Below, in pieces: positions 24,449-33,399 of a DNA stretch of 39,232 bases. The position numbers were made by a program, and so were the translations under genes. The notes under the pieces are model-generated. The model searched no databases and was not told where the DNA came from. It saw only the letters and a program-made list of their open reading frames with translations. The first letter of the stretch is position 1. Each line of letters begins with the position of its first letter. Source of the DNA: CAZPHI01 sp964586425 (lineage in GTDB: Bacteria; Bacillota; Clostridia; Lachnospirales; Lachnospiraceae). The stretch is taken from contig CAZPHI010000018.1 in assembly GCA_964586425.1 (NCBI GenBank), positions 1-39,232 of the forward strand, read 5' to 3'.

Positions 24449-25393
24449 ATGGATCAGCAGTATGAAATTCCGGTATTTCTTATCAATGGATTTTTAGACA
24501 GCGGAAAAACAACATTTATAACAGAAACAATAAAGCAAGGACAGTTTGATGATGCGCAGAAGAAGCTGTTAATTGTTCTTGAAGAAGGCGAAGAAGAATA
24601 CGATAAAGAAGTCCTTAAGAAACATGGTATGGATATAGTGAGCCTTGAAAAAGAGGAATTCAATACAGCGATGCTTCAAAAGCTTGATAAAGAATACGAC
24701 CCATGGCTTATCGTTATTGAATACAACGGCATGTGGGAAAGTGATCCAATATTCAATATGAAGATGCCTTTTGGATGGACAATCTATCAGAGTATTACAA
24801 TTGTTAATGCAGAGACTTTTGAAGTTTCTTGGAATAATATGAAATCATTTGCAATTGAAACGATTAAGAATGCAGAGATGGTTATATTTAATAGATGTGC
24901 ATCTGGCATGAATCTTGGCAGTTATAGAAGAAGCGTTAAAGTTAATGCGCCATCAGCTCAGATTATATTCGAGAATACTGATGGAAGTATGGCTTCTATT
25001 GCAGAACAGCTTCCATATGACCTTAATGCGGACGTTATCGAAGTTGAGGATGATGATTATGGTATATTCTATATGGACCTTAATGAAAGACCTGAGATGT
25101 ATCAGGGTAAAACAGTACGCTACAAAGGAATGGTATATAGAGGCAAACGTATGAAAGACGGAATGTTTATACCAGGCAGAAAAGCTATGACATGTTGCGC
25201 TGACGATACATCATTCATGGGATATGTATGCAAATGGGATAAAGCAGATACACTTACAGACCGTCAGTGGGTTATGATTGAGGCGGTTATGAAGTATGAA
25301 TTCTCTATGGCCTATAAGAAAAAGGGACCAGTTATGTATGCTACAAAGGTTGAACAGGCTGAGGCACCAAGAGAAGAACTTGTTTATTTCTAA
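24449..25393 (+). CDS. COG0523-like GTPase fused to a DUF1980/TIGR03943-like C-terminal domain
   Basis: A 314-residue protein. The N-terminal half is a degenerate relative of the upstream gene. The P-loop GFLDSGKTTFI is intact (Lys20), but there is no CxCC metal motif and the Switch/NKxD regions are weak. The last 110 residues contain GKTVRYKGMVYRG, then MTCCADDTSFMGYVC (Cys249, Cys250). This matches the second domain of the YcgQ/TIGR03943 family that accompanies YcgR-type permeases. The fusion joins a metal-GTPase domain to a module normally found in the permease-partner protein, so it probably acts with the first COG0523 protein. AAAGG precedes the start. Confidence 0.8.
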   Translation: MDQQYEIPVFLINGFLDSGKTTFITETIKQGQFDDAQKKLLIVLEEGEEEYDKEVLKKHGMDIVSLEKEEFNTAMLQKLDKEYDPWLIVIEYNGMWESDPIFNMKMPFGWTIYQSITIVNAETFEVSWNNMKSFAIETIKNAEMVIFNRCASGMNLGSYRRSVKVNAPSAQIIFENTDGSMASIAEQLPYDLNADVIEVEDDDYGIFYMDLNERPEMYQGKTVRYKGMVYRGKRMKDGMFIPGRKAMTCCADDTSFMGYVCKWDKADTLTDRQWVMIEAVMKYEFSMAYKKKGPVMYATKVEQAEAPREELVYF

Positions 25394-25428
25394 TACTATA
25401 TTAGATTAGAATAGAAAGGCGGACAGGC

Positions 25429-27612
25429 ATGAAGGAAAACAGGTATGTAGATATTCTAAGGCAGGTGAAAGGACTTACGGAAAGTGGTTCTCTTGCTGAT
25501 GCTAAGAATATTCTTACTACTCTGTTTGATATCAAGCCAGTCCGCCTTTTGTGGTATATAGAGTATGCAAGACTGCTAATGGCAGAGGGCGATTGGGCGA
25601 AGGCAATATCAATACTGAAGTCCGCAGCTACACCAGTATGTGGATATGAATTTGTGGATGAATATTACGAGATGCTTTATGTTCTATATGCGAATTCTAA
25701 CAATACAATAGAAGCAAAAAGATGTCTGTATTCAATGTGTGCACTTAAAAGATTTGAAGGCAGAGCAGCAGAGGATGAGCTTGAGTATATTCAGGCAATG
25801 GATGAGCAATGTCTTGCACATAATATTCAGGATAGTGATTATATACAACAGATTCAGGAGTCTCTATATATTGCAGGAGAGGATGCACTTATGTCCCTGA
25901 TTAACAAGAGTGGTAATTGCAAAGCAGATATTAATCTAAGTTGTGTTAATAACTGGGTTATAGATGTATGTGTTAACAGCATTTATCTGGTGCTTGCGGA
26001 CCAGTATACCAATCAATATATGGCGCAGATGGCTATGCAGATATTAGCTGGGGCTGGAATTAAGGCAGCATATATTGAAGAGACGGATTCACAGGCTATT
26101 ATGTGTCGTATTGATGAGCTGACCAAAGAACGTCCAGAAGAGATGTTTGTATTACTTGCACCGGGGTGTCTGCTTAATGAACTTGCAATGACTGAGGCAG
26201 GCAAACGTGATGTTGAGCGACTGGAAACCTATGAGCTTGATTATATGGAACATGCATTTAAACTTGGAAGAGCAGGAAGTTATGTGGCATATCTGGATTG
26301 CTTGTATGATGCAGATGTGAAGCACATGTTATGTTCAAAGCCAGAAAAGAAGATATCTGTCGTAATTCCTGCAAGAAATAATGCAGATACATTAAAATAT
26401 ACAATAATTTCCTGCATCAATCAGCGTAAATGCTGTGTTTCCGGGGCGCAAAGTGATATTAATAATAATGAGTTTTATGAAGATTATGAGATTCTAATCA
26501 GCGATAATTCTAGTGCAGGTAATGAGGAGGTATATCTTTTATGCAAGCAGCTTAGTGAAGACTTGAAGCATGCAAACAGACAGGTTGAATTACGATATAT
26601 TCATACGCCTAGAGAATTGCCGCTTCATAGAAGCTTTGAGTATGCGTATCTTAATACAAAGGGTGAATTCGTGTTATCGCTTGGTTCTGATGATGCAATT
26701 CTTCCATGGGCACTAGATAATATAGATTATGCACTTGATAAGAAAAAGTCAGCTATGATTATACAGTGGGGATTTGGCGGATATATATGGCCGGGAACTA
26801 AGAATGGAACCAATAATAACTATGCAGACGCATTCACGATGGGGGAATATCATAGACAGGGAATACCTGTAATTACAGAGGTTGATAGCAGTCAATATAT
26901 TGATGAGATTATAGCTGATGGTGATAAGATGTATCAGGCGCCAACACTTTATATAAGGTCAGGCTTTAGACGAGAGTATCTATGCACATTGCTTAGTAAA
27001 ACAAATAGATTGATTGGTGGACAGAATCAGGATATATGTACTGGTATAATTAATTCAGCAATTGCAGCTAATACAGTAAGAATTCATAATGTACTTGCAA
27101 TTGTAGGGCATTCTGGCAATTCGATTGGGTATAAGAATCTATGTGGAATTAGAGATATTAATATGGTTGGTAAGTTAATTGAAGGACTTGATGCATCATA
27201 TCTTGCAGGAAATCATTATCAGGCATATATAGAGACCTATGTTCCAGATATTGGTGGTGAAGTAATATATGCATATTCTGCAATACTTTATGCAGTAAGC
27301 ATAGGTGTGCTGGATGAAGATATACTTGGAAGGCTCGATTGGAAAGATATATACAGGAGAGTAATATCTCAGCTTGATTATAGAGACTGCTATTATGATA
27401 AGAAAATCAATCGGTTGATATATAGTATTAGCAGGCTTGGTGAAGAATTTGATTATGATAAAGTAATGAAATCAGTTAGAATAGAAACGGATGAAGCTGA
27501 TAATAAAGCTTATGTAGATCAGATTAATGAAGATGGAAGTTTTATTATTGATGCAGCATCACATAATATTAGTAATATATATGAAGCATGTATATATGCA
27601 ACAAATCGCTGA
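25429..27612 (+). CDS. Glycosyltransferase family 2 protein with TPR-like N-terminal region
   Basis: A 727-residue cytosolic enzyme. The first 150 residues form repeated helical hairpins resembling TPRs (ILKSAATPVCGYE and EDELEYIQAM pairs). Next comes a region of about 150 residues with no match I know. The GT-A catalytic domain begins near residue 305 with KKISVVIPARNNADTLKYT and has the metal-binding SLGSDDAILPW (near residue 420). The extra C-terminal 200 residues are helical and acidic. The donor and acceptor are unknown. It follows the metallochaperone pair by 35 bases with a good GAAAGG site and no terminator, so it may be co-transcribed with them, though the functional link is unclear. 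A strong terminator follows. Confidence 0.85.
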   Translation: MKENRYVDILRQVKGLTESGSLADAKNILTTLFDIKPVRLLWYIEYARLLMAEGDWAKAISILKSAATPVCGYEFVDEYYEMLYVLYANSNNTIEAKRCLYSMCALKRFEGRAAEDELEYIQAMDEQCLAHNIQDSDYIQQIQESLYIAGEDALMSLINKSGNCKADINLSCVNNWVIDVCVNSIYLVLADQYTNQYMAQMAMQILAGAGIKAAYIEETDSQAIMCRIDELTKERPEEMFVLLAPGCLLNELAMTEAGKRDVERLETYELDYMEHAFKLGRAGSYVAYLDCLYDADVKHMLCSKPEKKISVVIPARNNADTLKYTIISCINQRKCCVSGAQSDINNNEFYEDYEILISDNSSAGNEEVYLLCKQLSEDLKHANRQVELRYIHTPRELPLHRSFEYAYLNTKGEFVLSLGSDDAILPWALDNIDYALDKKKSAMIIQWGFGGYIWPGTKNGTNNNYADAFTMGEYHRQGIPVITEVDSSQYIDEIIADGDKMYQAPTLYIRSGFRREYLCTLLSKTNRLIGGQNQDICTGIINSAIAANTVRIHNVLAIVGHSGNSIGYKNLCGIRDINMVGKLIEGLDASYLAGNHYQAYIETYVPDIGGEVIYAYSAILYAVSIGVLDEDILGRLDWKDIYRRVISQLDYRDCYYDKKINRLIYSISRLGEEFDYDKVMKSVRIETDEADNKAYVDQINEDGSFIIDAASHNISNIYEACIYATNR

Positions 27613-27636
27613 AGCCTTACGGCTCCAGCGATTTTT
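27603..27636. terminator. Bidirectional terminator
   Basis: AAATCGCTG pairs with CAGCGATTT and AGCC with GGCT (one mismatch between), tetraloop TTAC, followed by TT. The reverse strand also begins with A/T-rich sequence. It lies between the convergent glycosyltransferase and TetR genes and includes the last codons of the first. Confidence 0.92.
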
Positions 27637-27645
27637 ATTCAAGGA

Positions 27646-28221
27646 TTAACCTAAGTGCAGATTACCCATAAAACCTTTTGACAGGAACTTGTAGATAAGT
27701 GCTATATTCTTAGGTGTATTTGCAATGTCTCCATCAGCAACTCGTATTGCAAAATTCAATGTTGTTTCAATGACATAAACCCAGAGAATATCTGTATTAA
27801 AGCCTATTAAATCAAGATTCTTCTGGATTAGTTGAACAAATTTAGAGAAAGATTTGTCCTGCCCTTTGATGACATCATCTGTATAAAACGAAGATTGTCG
27901 AAATTGACGGTAGAATTTGCTATATGATGGATGTGCTAAAAGATAATTAAAGTACTTGTACCAAAGTTTCTTTATGCTTCCTGATATATCGAATATGGAT
28001 ATCTTGCTGTTGCCTATTTCGGCATCGATATTCCTATCTATATAATAGAGACACTCGGATAAAAGCTCCTTTTTACTTTTAAATCGGTTGAATATAGTGC
28101 CTTCGGAAATCTGCATAATATCTGCAACTTTTTTAGTTGTGGTGTTCTCTAATCCATATTTTGCGACATAATCTATTGTTGTTTCAATAATATCGTCTGT
28201 AGAAATTTTAATTTTATTCAT
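27646..28221 (-). CDS. TetR/AcrR family transcriptional regulator
   Basis: A 191-residue regulator. The N-terminal HTH is typical: TDDIIETTIDYVAKYGLEN, then KKVADIMQISEGTIFNRF. The ligand domain that follows is AcrR-like, with many aromatic residues. These proteins repress a drug or metabolite exporter until a ligand binds. It is divergent from the membrane/surface cluster at 28719, which starts 500 bases away, so its target is uncertain. The broken MATE and ABC genes in this region are possible former targets. Confidence 0.92.
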   Translation of the reverse strand: MNKIKISTDDIIETTIDYVAKYGLENTTTKKVADIMQISEGTIFNRFKSKKELLSECLYYIDRNIDAEIGNSKISIFDISGSIKKLWYKYFNYLLAHPSYSKFYRQFRQSSFYTDDVIKGQDKSFSKFVQLIQKNLDLIGFNTDILWVYVIETTLNFAIRVADGDIANTPKNIALIYKFLSKGFMGNLHLG

Positions 28222-28292
28222 GTGTCCAATTATATATTAAAAGTAGAGTTTTGGCAATTGCCTAAAAATATCAACATAAACATAGAAGGAGA

Positions 28293-28324
28293 AGGAGCCG
28301 GCTACTTTAAGTAGACCGGCTCTT
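28293..28324. terminator. Hairpin upstream of the TetR gene
   Basis: GAGCCGG (28295-28301) pairs with CCGGCTC (28316-28322), with inner TACTT/AAGTA; nearly continuous. There is no gene on either side that it obviously ends, so it may be a relic or a regulatory stem in the leader of the TetR gene. Confidence 0.55.
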
Positions 28325-28718
28325 AAGTCAAAAAATATAAAGGTTTATGAAAAAGATCGCATGTTACGAAGCCATGCGGGTAATAAGCAAAATGTCGAAA
28401 AATCTGTAATAAATATATACTCCTTTTATAAGTAAAAAAGTGTTAACAGCATTTCGTAAGAATAAATAAATATTTATTGCTTACGAGAATTGATTATATC
28501 ATACTAATTTTGAAAACAGCACCCCTCTTATGGGGGGTAAAAATAAATATAAAATAATTTGATATTCTAATTGAAATCTAAAAAAAACTGTGATATACTC
28601 GAAAAAAATTTACCAATATTAATGCGATAAAGTGTATTTTGTATTCGACATTATGTTATTTTATGAGACATAAAGCGAGATGTTTTGACACTTTTGAATG
28701 GGAGTTGATAATTGAATA
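28325..28718. other. AT-rich gap with two inverted repeats, no gene
   Basis: No credible coding frame. Two dyads are visible. One is TCGTAAG at 28454-28460 with CTTACGA at 28480-28486, plus inner AATAAAT/ATTTATT, about 33 bases in all. The other is ACCCC with GGGGT around TCTTAT (28521-28538). A possible promoter for the next gene is TTGACA at about 28686-28691 with a weak -10 (GATAAT) 16 bases on. Confidence 0.45.
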
Positions 28719-29354
28719 ATGAAAGTTAAGAAGGGGTTAATGCCGGCTGTAATATTGATAATTTGTATTATCATACAGTTTTTGCAAGTCTCACAGCTGC
28801 AACTATATGCAGCAACAGTATCTTCGGTAATACTGGATTCATATGAGATTTCGGCAGGGCAATGTAGTCCGGGTCAGGAGGCCACAATTAAGATTAATCT
28901 TAAGAATATAGGGAGTACAGAGCCAATTGAAGGTATTATAGTAACATATTCTACATCAACACAGGATATATATCCGGTGTTTGGACAAAGCAATCAGGAA
29001 TATATAGAATCGATAGATCCAGGTGAGGTTGAATCGGTTGAGTTTCGGGTTGTAATATCAGATACGTGCCAGTCCGCTAATCTTGCGATGGCATTCTCGC
29101 TAAATTATAGCAAAATCTATGCTAACGGTCAGATGAAAGATGACAAAAATCAGCTATACATAACAATTCCAATTAGTTACTCAGATGAAGAAGATAAGAC
29201 ATATTCAGATATACAGACGGTTTTAACTCTAGAACAGGGGGAGAATACAAGCTATATAAGCTCCTATACTATTATGGGTGGAGCAGGCTTGATAATTATT
29301 ATTGTATTGTTAACAGTATTAATTAAGGCAGCAAAGAGCAGGGGGAAAACATGA
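28719..29354 (+). CDS. Secreted CARDB-like protein with C-terminal membrane anchor
   Basis: A 211-residue protein. A signal peptide (VILIICIIIQFLQVSQLQL) is followed by an Ig-like beta-sandwich (about residues 40-140) of the CARDB/S-layer-associated type. Its blocks are ISAGQCSPGQEATIKINLKN, then VTYSTSTQDIYPVFG and VEFRVVISDT. A C-terminal hydrophobic span (GLIIIIVLLTVLIKA) and a basic tail anchor it in the membrane. The ribosome site is not clear: GGGAG is 17 bases from the ATG, and the later ATG at 28740 has AAGGGG only three bases upstream. The stop overlaps the next start by four bases (ATGA), so the product is made together with the polysaccharide fusion protein and may act with its Wzz-like domain. 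Confidence 0.75.
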   Translation: MKVKKGLMPAVILIICIIIQFLQVSQLQLYAATVSSVILDSYEISAGQCSPGQEATIKINLKNIGSTEPIEGIIVTYSTSTQDIYPVFGQSNQEYIESIDPGEVESVEFRVVISDTCQSANLAMAFSLNYSKIYANGQMKDDKNQLYITIPISYSDEEDKTYSDIQTVLTLEQGENTSYISSYTIMGGAGLIIIIVLLTVLIKAAKSRGKT

Positions 29355-32038
29355 ATTTACATATTAATATATTCCGGTGTCTGCGGGAGCTTGTCAGAAA
29401 GTGCTGGATAATAGTAATCGCAGTAATGGCAATGATTATCATAGGAACTTTGATGTATCAGCAGAGTGTCAAAGAAGTATCTTATTATGCATCTGCTTCT
29501 GTATATAGTGTTATATATGGAGATTATGATGAGGCAGCAGCACTACAGAATGTTGCAAGAGCATATTCCTTCCTGGCTACTGGAAGGGCGGTTGCAAAGC
29601 GTGCAGAATTAAAGCTGGATGGCAGATATCAATGGGAACAGATTCAAAAGATGATAGAGACATCAGGGGATTCTACGGCAATGGGTGTAATTAATATTAC
29701 TGCATATGCAAAAAGCAGGGATGATGCAATTGATCTTGCGAATGCTGTAGCTGAGGGATATGTTGTTGAGGTAAGGAATGTATCAGGAAGCGCTAATATT
29801 AGGATGCTTGACAAGGCAGTTTCAGCAAAGCGTAATGGTGTCGGTGAGAAAAGCAGAATGAAGACACTTGCAATATATGCTTTGATTGGACTTATTCTAT
29901 CAGCAGCAGGAATTGTAGCATATACAATATATTCACCATACATTAATGGCATAGAACAGTGCAGTATGGGTGGAAAATTAGATGTTAATGTAAGATTTCT
30001 TCTGGAATGCATTGATAGTGCAATCAACGGCACTACGCATACATGGGATAAGAATTCAATTGACATTAACAAGGTACTTGAGATGGCTGGTGCCGGAATG
30101 ATACTGCCGCTTATATATCCGGTATTAAAGCTAATTGCAACTAATGAAGATATTGAGAAGCTTGTACGTAATCAGTGTATTAGACAGCTTGTAATATATG
30201 AAGAGATAAGAAAGATTTTAGCTGAGGTTAATAAAGAGGGGCTTAGGTTTGTAATATTCAAGGGACCTGTATTAGCTCAGCTATATCCACAGTTTCTAAC
30301 CAGAATCTCAAGCGATACGGATATTCTTGTGGAAGAATCACAGATAGCTCAGGCAGAGAAACTACTTAAAGAACTTGGTTATGAAAAGAATGAAGAACAT
30401 TCGAAACAGTCAGTACTTGTATATGCTCTGGCGAATAGACATGTAGTAGAACTTCATACAAGACTTTGGGAAGATTACAATGGAAAAACAATTAGTCTCT
30501 TGGAGGCAATGAAGATTGATAGTATTGATACATTAAGAGTAACAAATTGTTGCGGGATTAATCTTACTACGCTTGGAGTAAACGAACAGTTGATTTACTT
30601 AATCTTTCATATGGTAAAGCATTTTTCATTCATGGGAACTGATTTGAAAAGTCTGGTAGATATAGCACTCTATGTTGATTATTATATTGATGAAATAGAT
30701 GTTGATGCATTATGGGATAGATTAAGAATACTGGAATATGATGTATTTGCGATTAATATGTTTGATATCTGTCATAAGTACTTCAACATGACAGAGAGGA
30801 TATATTCTAATAAGTACATGATCGACAAGGGCATAGGAGAGTCGGAACTAAGATATGAGAATGTGGATGCACTGATTGAGAGGATGTATCAGCTTGGTTT
30901 TCTGTATGATGGTGAGAATGATACCACAGTGGCATCTTCTATAGCATATCAGAGCTGGTTTGATAAGGACAGACGTTGTGGAAAGATTAGAACTTTCATA
31001 TGTTTTCTTTTTCCGGGATGCAACAATCTGTCACATAGATATATGTATGAAAAGGAAGTTAAGGAGCTTGGAGGAAGGATATACAAAACACCTGGTTTTA
31101 ATCCTCTCAAGCTTATGAAATACAGAGAATTCTGCAAAACATTCTTTAATAAACATGAGGAATATAAGATTATTCATGGACATAATGGAGCAATGGCGGC
31201 ATATCCGCTCTATTATGCTAAGCAGGCTAATGTGCCAGTAAGAATTGCGCATAGCCATAATACGAAGATTAATCTGGATGCAAAGTGGCTTATTAAGAAT
31301 ATGGCCAGATATAAGCTTAGAACTGTAGCAACTCACTATTATGGCTGCAGCACGGAAGCAGTCGGATTTTACTTTGGTGATGGCGTGCTTAATTCAGGCA
31401 ATTATACTTATATTAGAAATGCTATTGAGCCCGAAAGGTTCTCATATTCCCTATTGGTACGCGAAAGAATCAGGAATCAGATGGGTTGGGATAATCACCT
31501 TATTATCGGGCATGTTGGAAGATTTATGCATCAAAAGAATCACAACTTTCTGCTGGACATATTCGCTGAGCTTGTCAAATTAAGACCGGAAGCATTACTC
31601 GTGCTGCTAGGAGATGGGGAACTGATGGATGGAATCAGGAATAAAGCAGGAAAGCTTGGTATCAGAGATCATGTAAGATTCATGGGCTCAGTGTCTAATG
31701 TTAATGAATACTATCAGGCTTTTGACGCATTAATCATGCCATCTTTTAATGAGGGTTTGCCAGTTGTTGGAATCGAAGCGCAGGTATCTAATCTTCCTAT
31801 GGTTCTGGCGGATACGATTACAAAAGAGGTGAAGTTAACGGAGTGTGTGGAATTTGAAAGCCTAAAGAGCAGTCCGAAGATTTGGGCTGACAGGGTGGTG
31901 AAGTTGATTGAGAGAATTGAAAGAAAAGATAATTATGCAATTATAACCGCGGCCGGATACAATATCGCAACTGAGGCGAAAAGACTAACTGCATTATATG
32001 AGGGTTATATGAGTGAGATTAAAGGCATTCTTAAATGA
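29351..32038 (+). CDS. Wzz-like + NTP_transf_5-like nucleotidyltransferase + GT4-type glycosyltransferase fusion
   Basis: An 895-residue protein with three recognisable parts. (1) Residues about 1-205: a polysaccharide co-polymerase/Wzz-like segment with two membrane spans (IVIAVMAMIIIGTLMY and TLAIYALIGLILSAAGIVAY) around an extracellular domain. (2) About 212-540: an NTP_transf_5-like nucleotidyltransferase, with VIFKGPVLAQLYPQ and RISSDTDILVEE as its probable catalytic GS/D-x-D region. (3) About 575-895: a glycosyltransferase of GT-B type, with EYKIIHGHNG, IIGHVGRFMHQKNHNFLLD and PSFNEGLPVVGIEAQ, but without the usual first 50 or so residues before EKEVKELGGRIY. Each is normally a separate protein in capsule or exopolysaccharide clusters. 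The joins could be natural or made by in-frame deletion. It starts with ATGA coupling to the CARDB-like gene. Confidence 0.82.
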   Translation: MNLHINIFRCLRELVRKCWIIVIAVMAMIIIGTLMYQQSVKEVSYYASASVYSVIYGDYDEAAALQNVARAYSFLATGRAVAKRAELKLDGRYQWEQIQKMIETSGDSTAMGVINITAYAKSRDDAIDLANAVAEGYVVEVRNVSGSANIRMLDKAVSAKRNGVGEKSRMKTLAIYALIGLILSAAGIVAYTIYSPYINGIEQCSMGGKLDVNVRFLLECIDSAINGTTHTWDKNSIDINKVLEMAGAGMILPLIYPVLKLIATNEDIEKLVRNQCIRQLVIYEEIRKILAEVNKEGLRFVIFKGPVLAQLYPQFLTRISSDTDILVEESQIAQAEKLLKELGYEKNEEHSKQSVLVYALANRHVVELHTRLWEDYNGKTISLLEAMKIDSIDTLRVTNCCGINLTTLGVNEQLIYLIFHMVKHFSFMGTDLKSLVDIALYVDYYIDEIDVDALWDRLRILEYDVFAINMFDICHKYFNMTERIYSNKYMIDKGIGESELRYENVDALIERMYQLGFLYDGENDTTVASSIAYQSWFDKDRRCGKIRTFICFLFPGCNNLSHRYMYEKEVKELGGRIYKTPGFNPLKLMKYREFCKTFFNKHEEYKIIHGHNGAMAAYPLYYAKQANVPVRIAHSHNTKINLDAKWLIKNMARYKLRTVATHYYGCSTEAVGFYFGDGVLNSGNYTYIRNAIEPERFSYSLLVRERIRNQMGWDNHLIIGHVGRFMHQKNHNFLLDIFAELVKLRPEALLVLLGDGELMDGIRNKAGKLGIRDHVRFMGSVSNVNEYYQAFDALIMPSFNEGLPVVGIEAQVSNLPMVLADTITKEVKLTECVEFESLKSSPKIWADRVVKLIERIERKDNYAIITAAGYNIATEAKRLTALYEGYMSEIKGILK

Positions 32039-33399
32039 TTGGAATAATCAGTCACAATACATAAGGTGGTTAATGCATTACACAAAACCATATATTCCAT
32101 CACTTTTGCTGATTATGTTATTTGATATAATAGGCTCAGCAGCATCAATTGGACTATCATTAATTGGTAAGAATATGGTGGATAGTGCTACAGATGGACG
32201 TGCTGGTGTATTTTGACTGGAGACTGGCATTATGTGCTGTGTTAATTGCACCAATTGGAAGTATAAGCAGTATCTGGCTTGGACGGCGACTTAAGAATCT
32301 TTCGATTAAGGTTCAGGAATCAGAATCCAGATACCGTTCATTCATTCAGGAAAGCCTAAGTAACATTCTGATTATTAAGACCTTCTGTACACAGGGATAT
32401 TCTTCCTACAAGCTCACAAAATGCAGGGATGAGAGGCTTTACTGGATTCTTAAGAAGAATAAGACAAGTCTTGTAGCTTCTACAACTATGAGTCTTGCTT
32501 TTCAGATAGGGTATATATTAGCATTTGCCTGGGGTACAATTGGTATCTCTAATAATGCGATAACATTTGGCACAATGACTGTTTTCCTCACACTGGTGAA
32601 CAGAGTTCAGGCGCCACTTGTGGGACTTGCTCAAAGTATTCCCAAAATCATCTCAGTGCTTGCATCAGCAGGCAGAATTATAGAGATTCAGAATCTGTCA
32701 GAGGAAGAAATGCATGAGACAAAGATGGATACAAGGCAAGTTGGGATTAGCATTGATAAGATTTCGTTTGGCTATACAGATGAATATGTGCTTGATAATG
32801 TCTCGATGGATATTAACCCGGGAGAATTCGTTGCGATTGTAGGTGAGTCAGGAATTGGCAAAACCACGCTTATTCGTCTGATAATGGCGTTCACTGATGC
32901 AGCTAAAGGAATAATTACTTTCTATAATGCTAATGGCGAGAAGAAGCTGCTTGATGCATCGGCAAGGGAATTCATAAGTTATGTGCCGCAGGGCAACACT
33001 CTTTTTAGCGGAACAATTGAAGAGAATGTGAGAATGGGGCGATTAGATTGCAGTGATGAAGATATAAAATCAGCATTAATCGAGGCATGCGCTTATGATT
33101 TTGTAATGGAATTGCCGGATGGATTACAGACAGTAATTGGAGAGAGAGGCCATGGTTTATCAGAAGGCCAGGCGCAAAGAATTGCCATTGCACGTGCACT
33201 TGTAAGAAAAGCCCCATTTCTCATATTGGATGAAGCAACTTCATCTCTTGACGAGCAAACGGAGCTTAAGGTTCTTAGCAGTGTAAGAAGCATTTTCCCG
33301 CGACCAACCTGCCTATTAATTACACATCGCCGTTCGGTGCTTAATTACTGTGATAGAGAGGTGTGCATTAATGAGAGGAGTCTTTCAGAGGTAGTCTAA
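32013..33399 (+). pseudogene. ABC transporter (permease-ATPase), internally deleted and frameshifted
   Basis: The start (GTG 32013, overlapping the previous gene by 26 bases) gives the first part of an exporter-type ABC protein, through GLSLIGKNMVDSATDGRAG. The frame then ends at 32216, while the next frame reads FDWRLALCAVLIAPIG. A normal homologue has about 100 residues between these points (spans 2 and 3), so there is a deletion that is out of frame. The rest is well preserved: coupling helices, Walker A GESGIGKTT, Q-loop VPQGNTLF, signature LSEGQ, Walker B FLILDEATSSLD, and H-loop THRRS. The gene cannot make an intact transporter. The last 32 bases overlap the convergent kinase gene. Confidence 0.88.
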
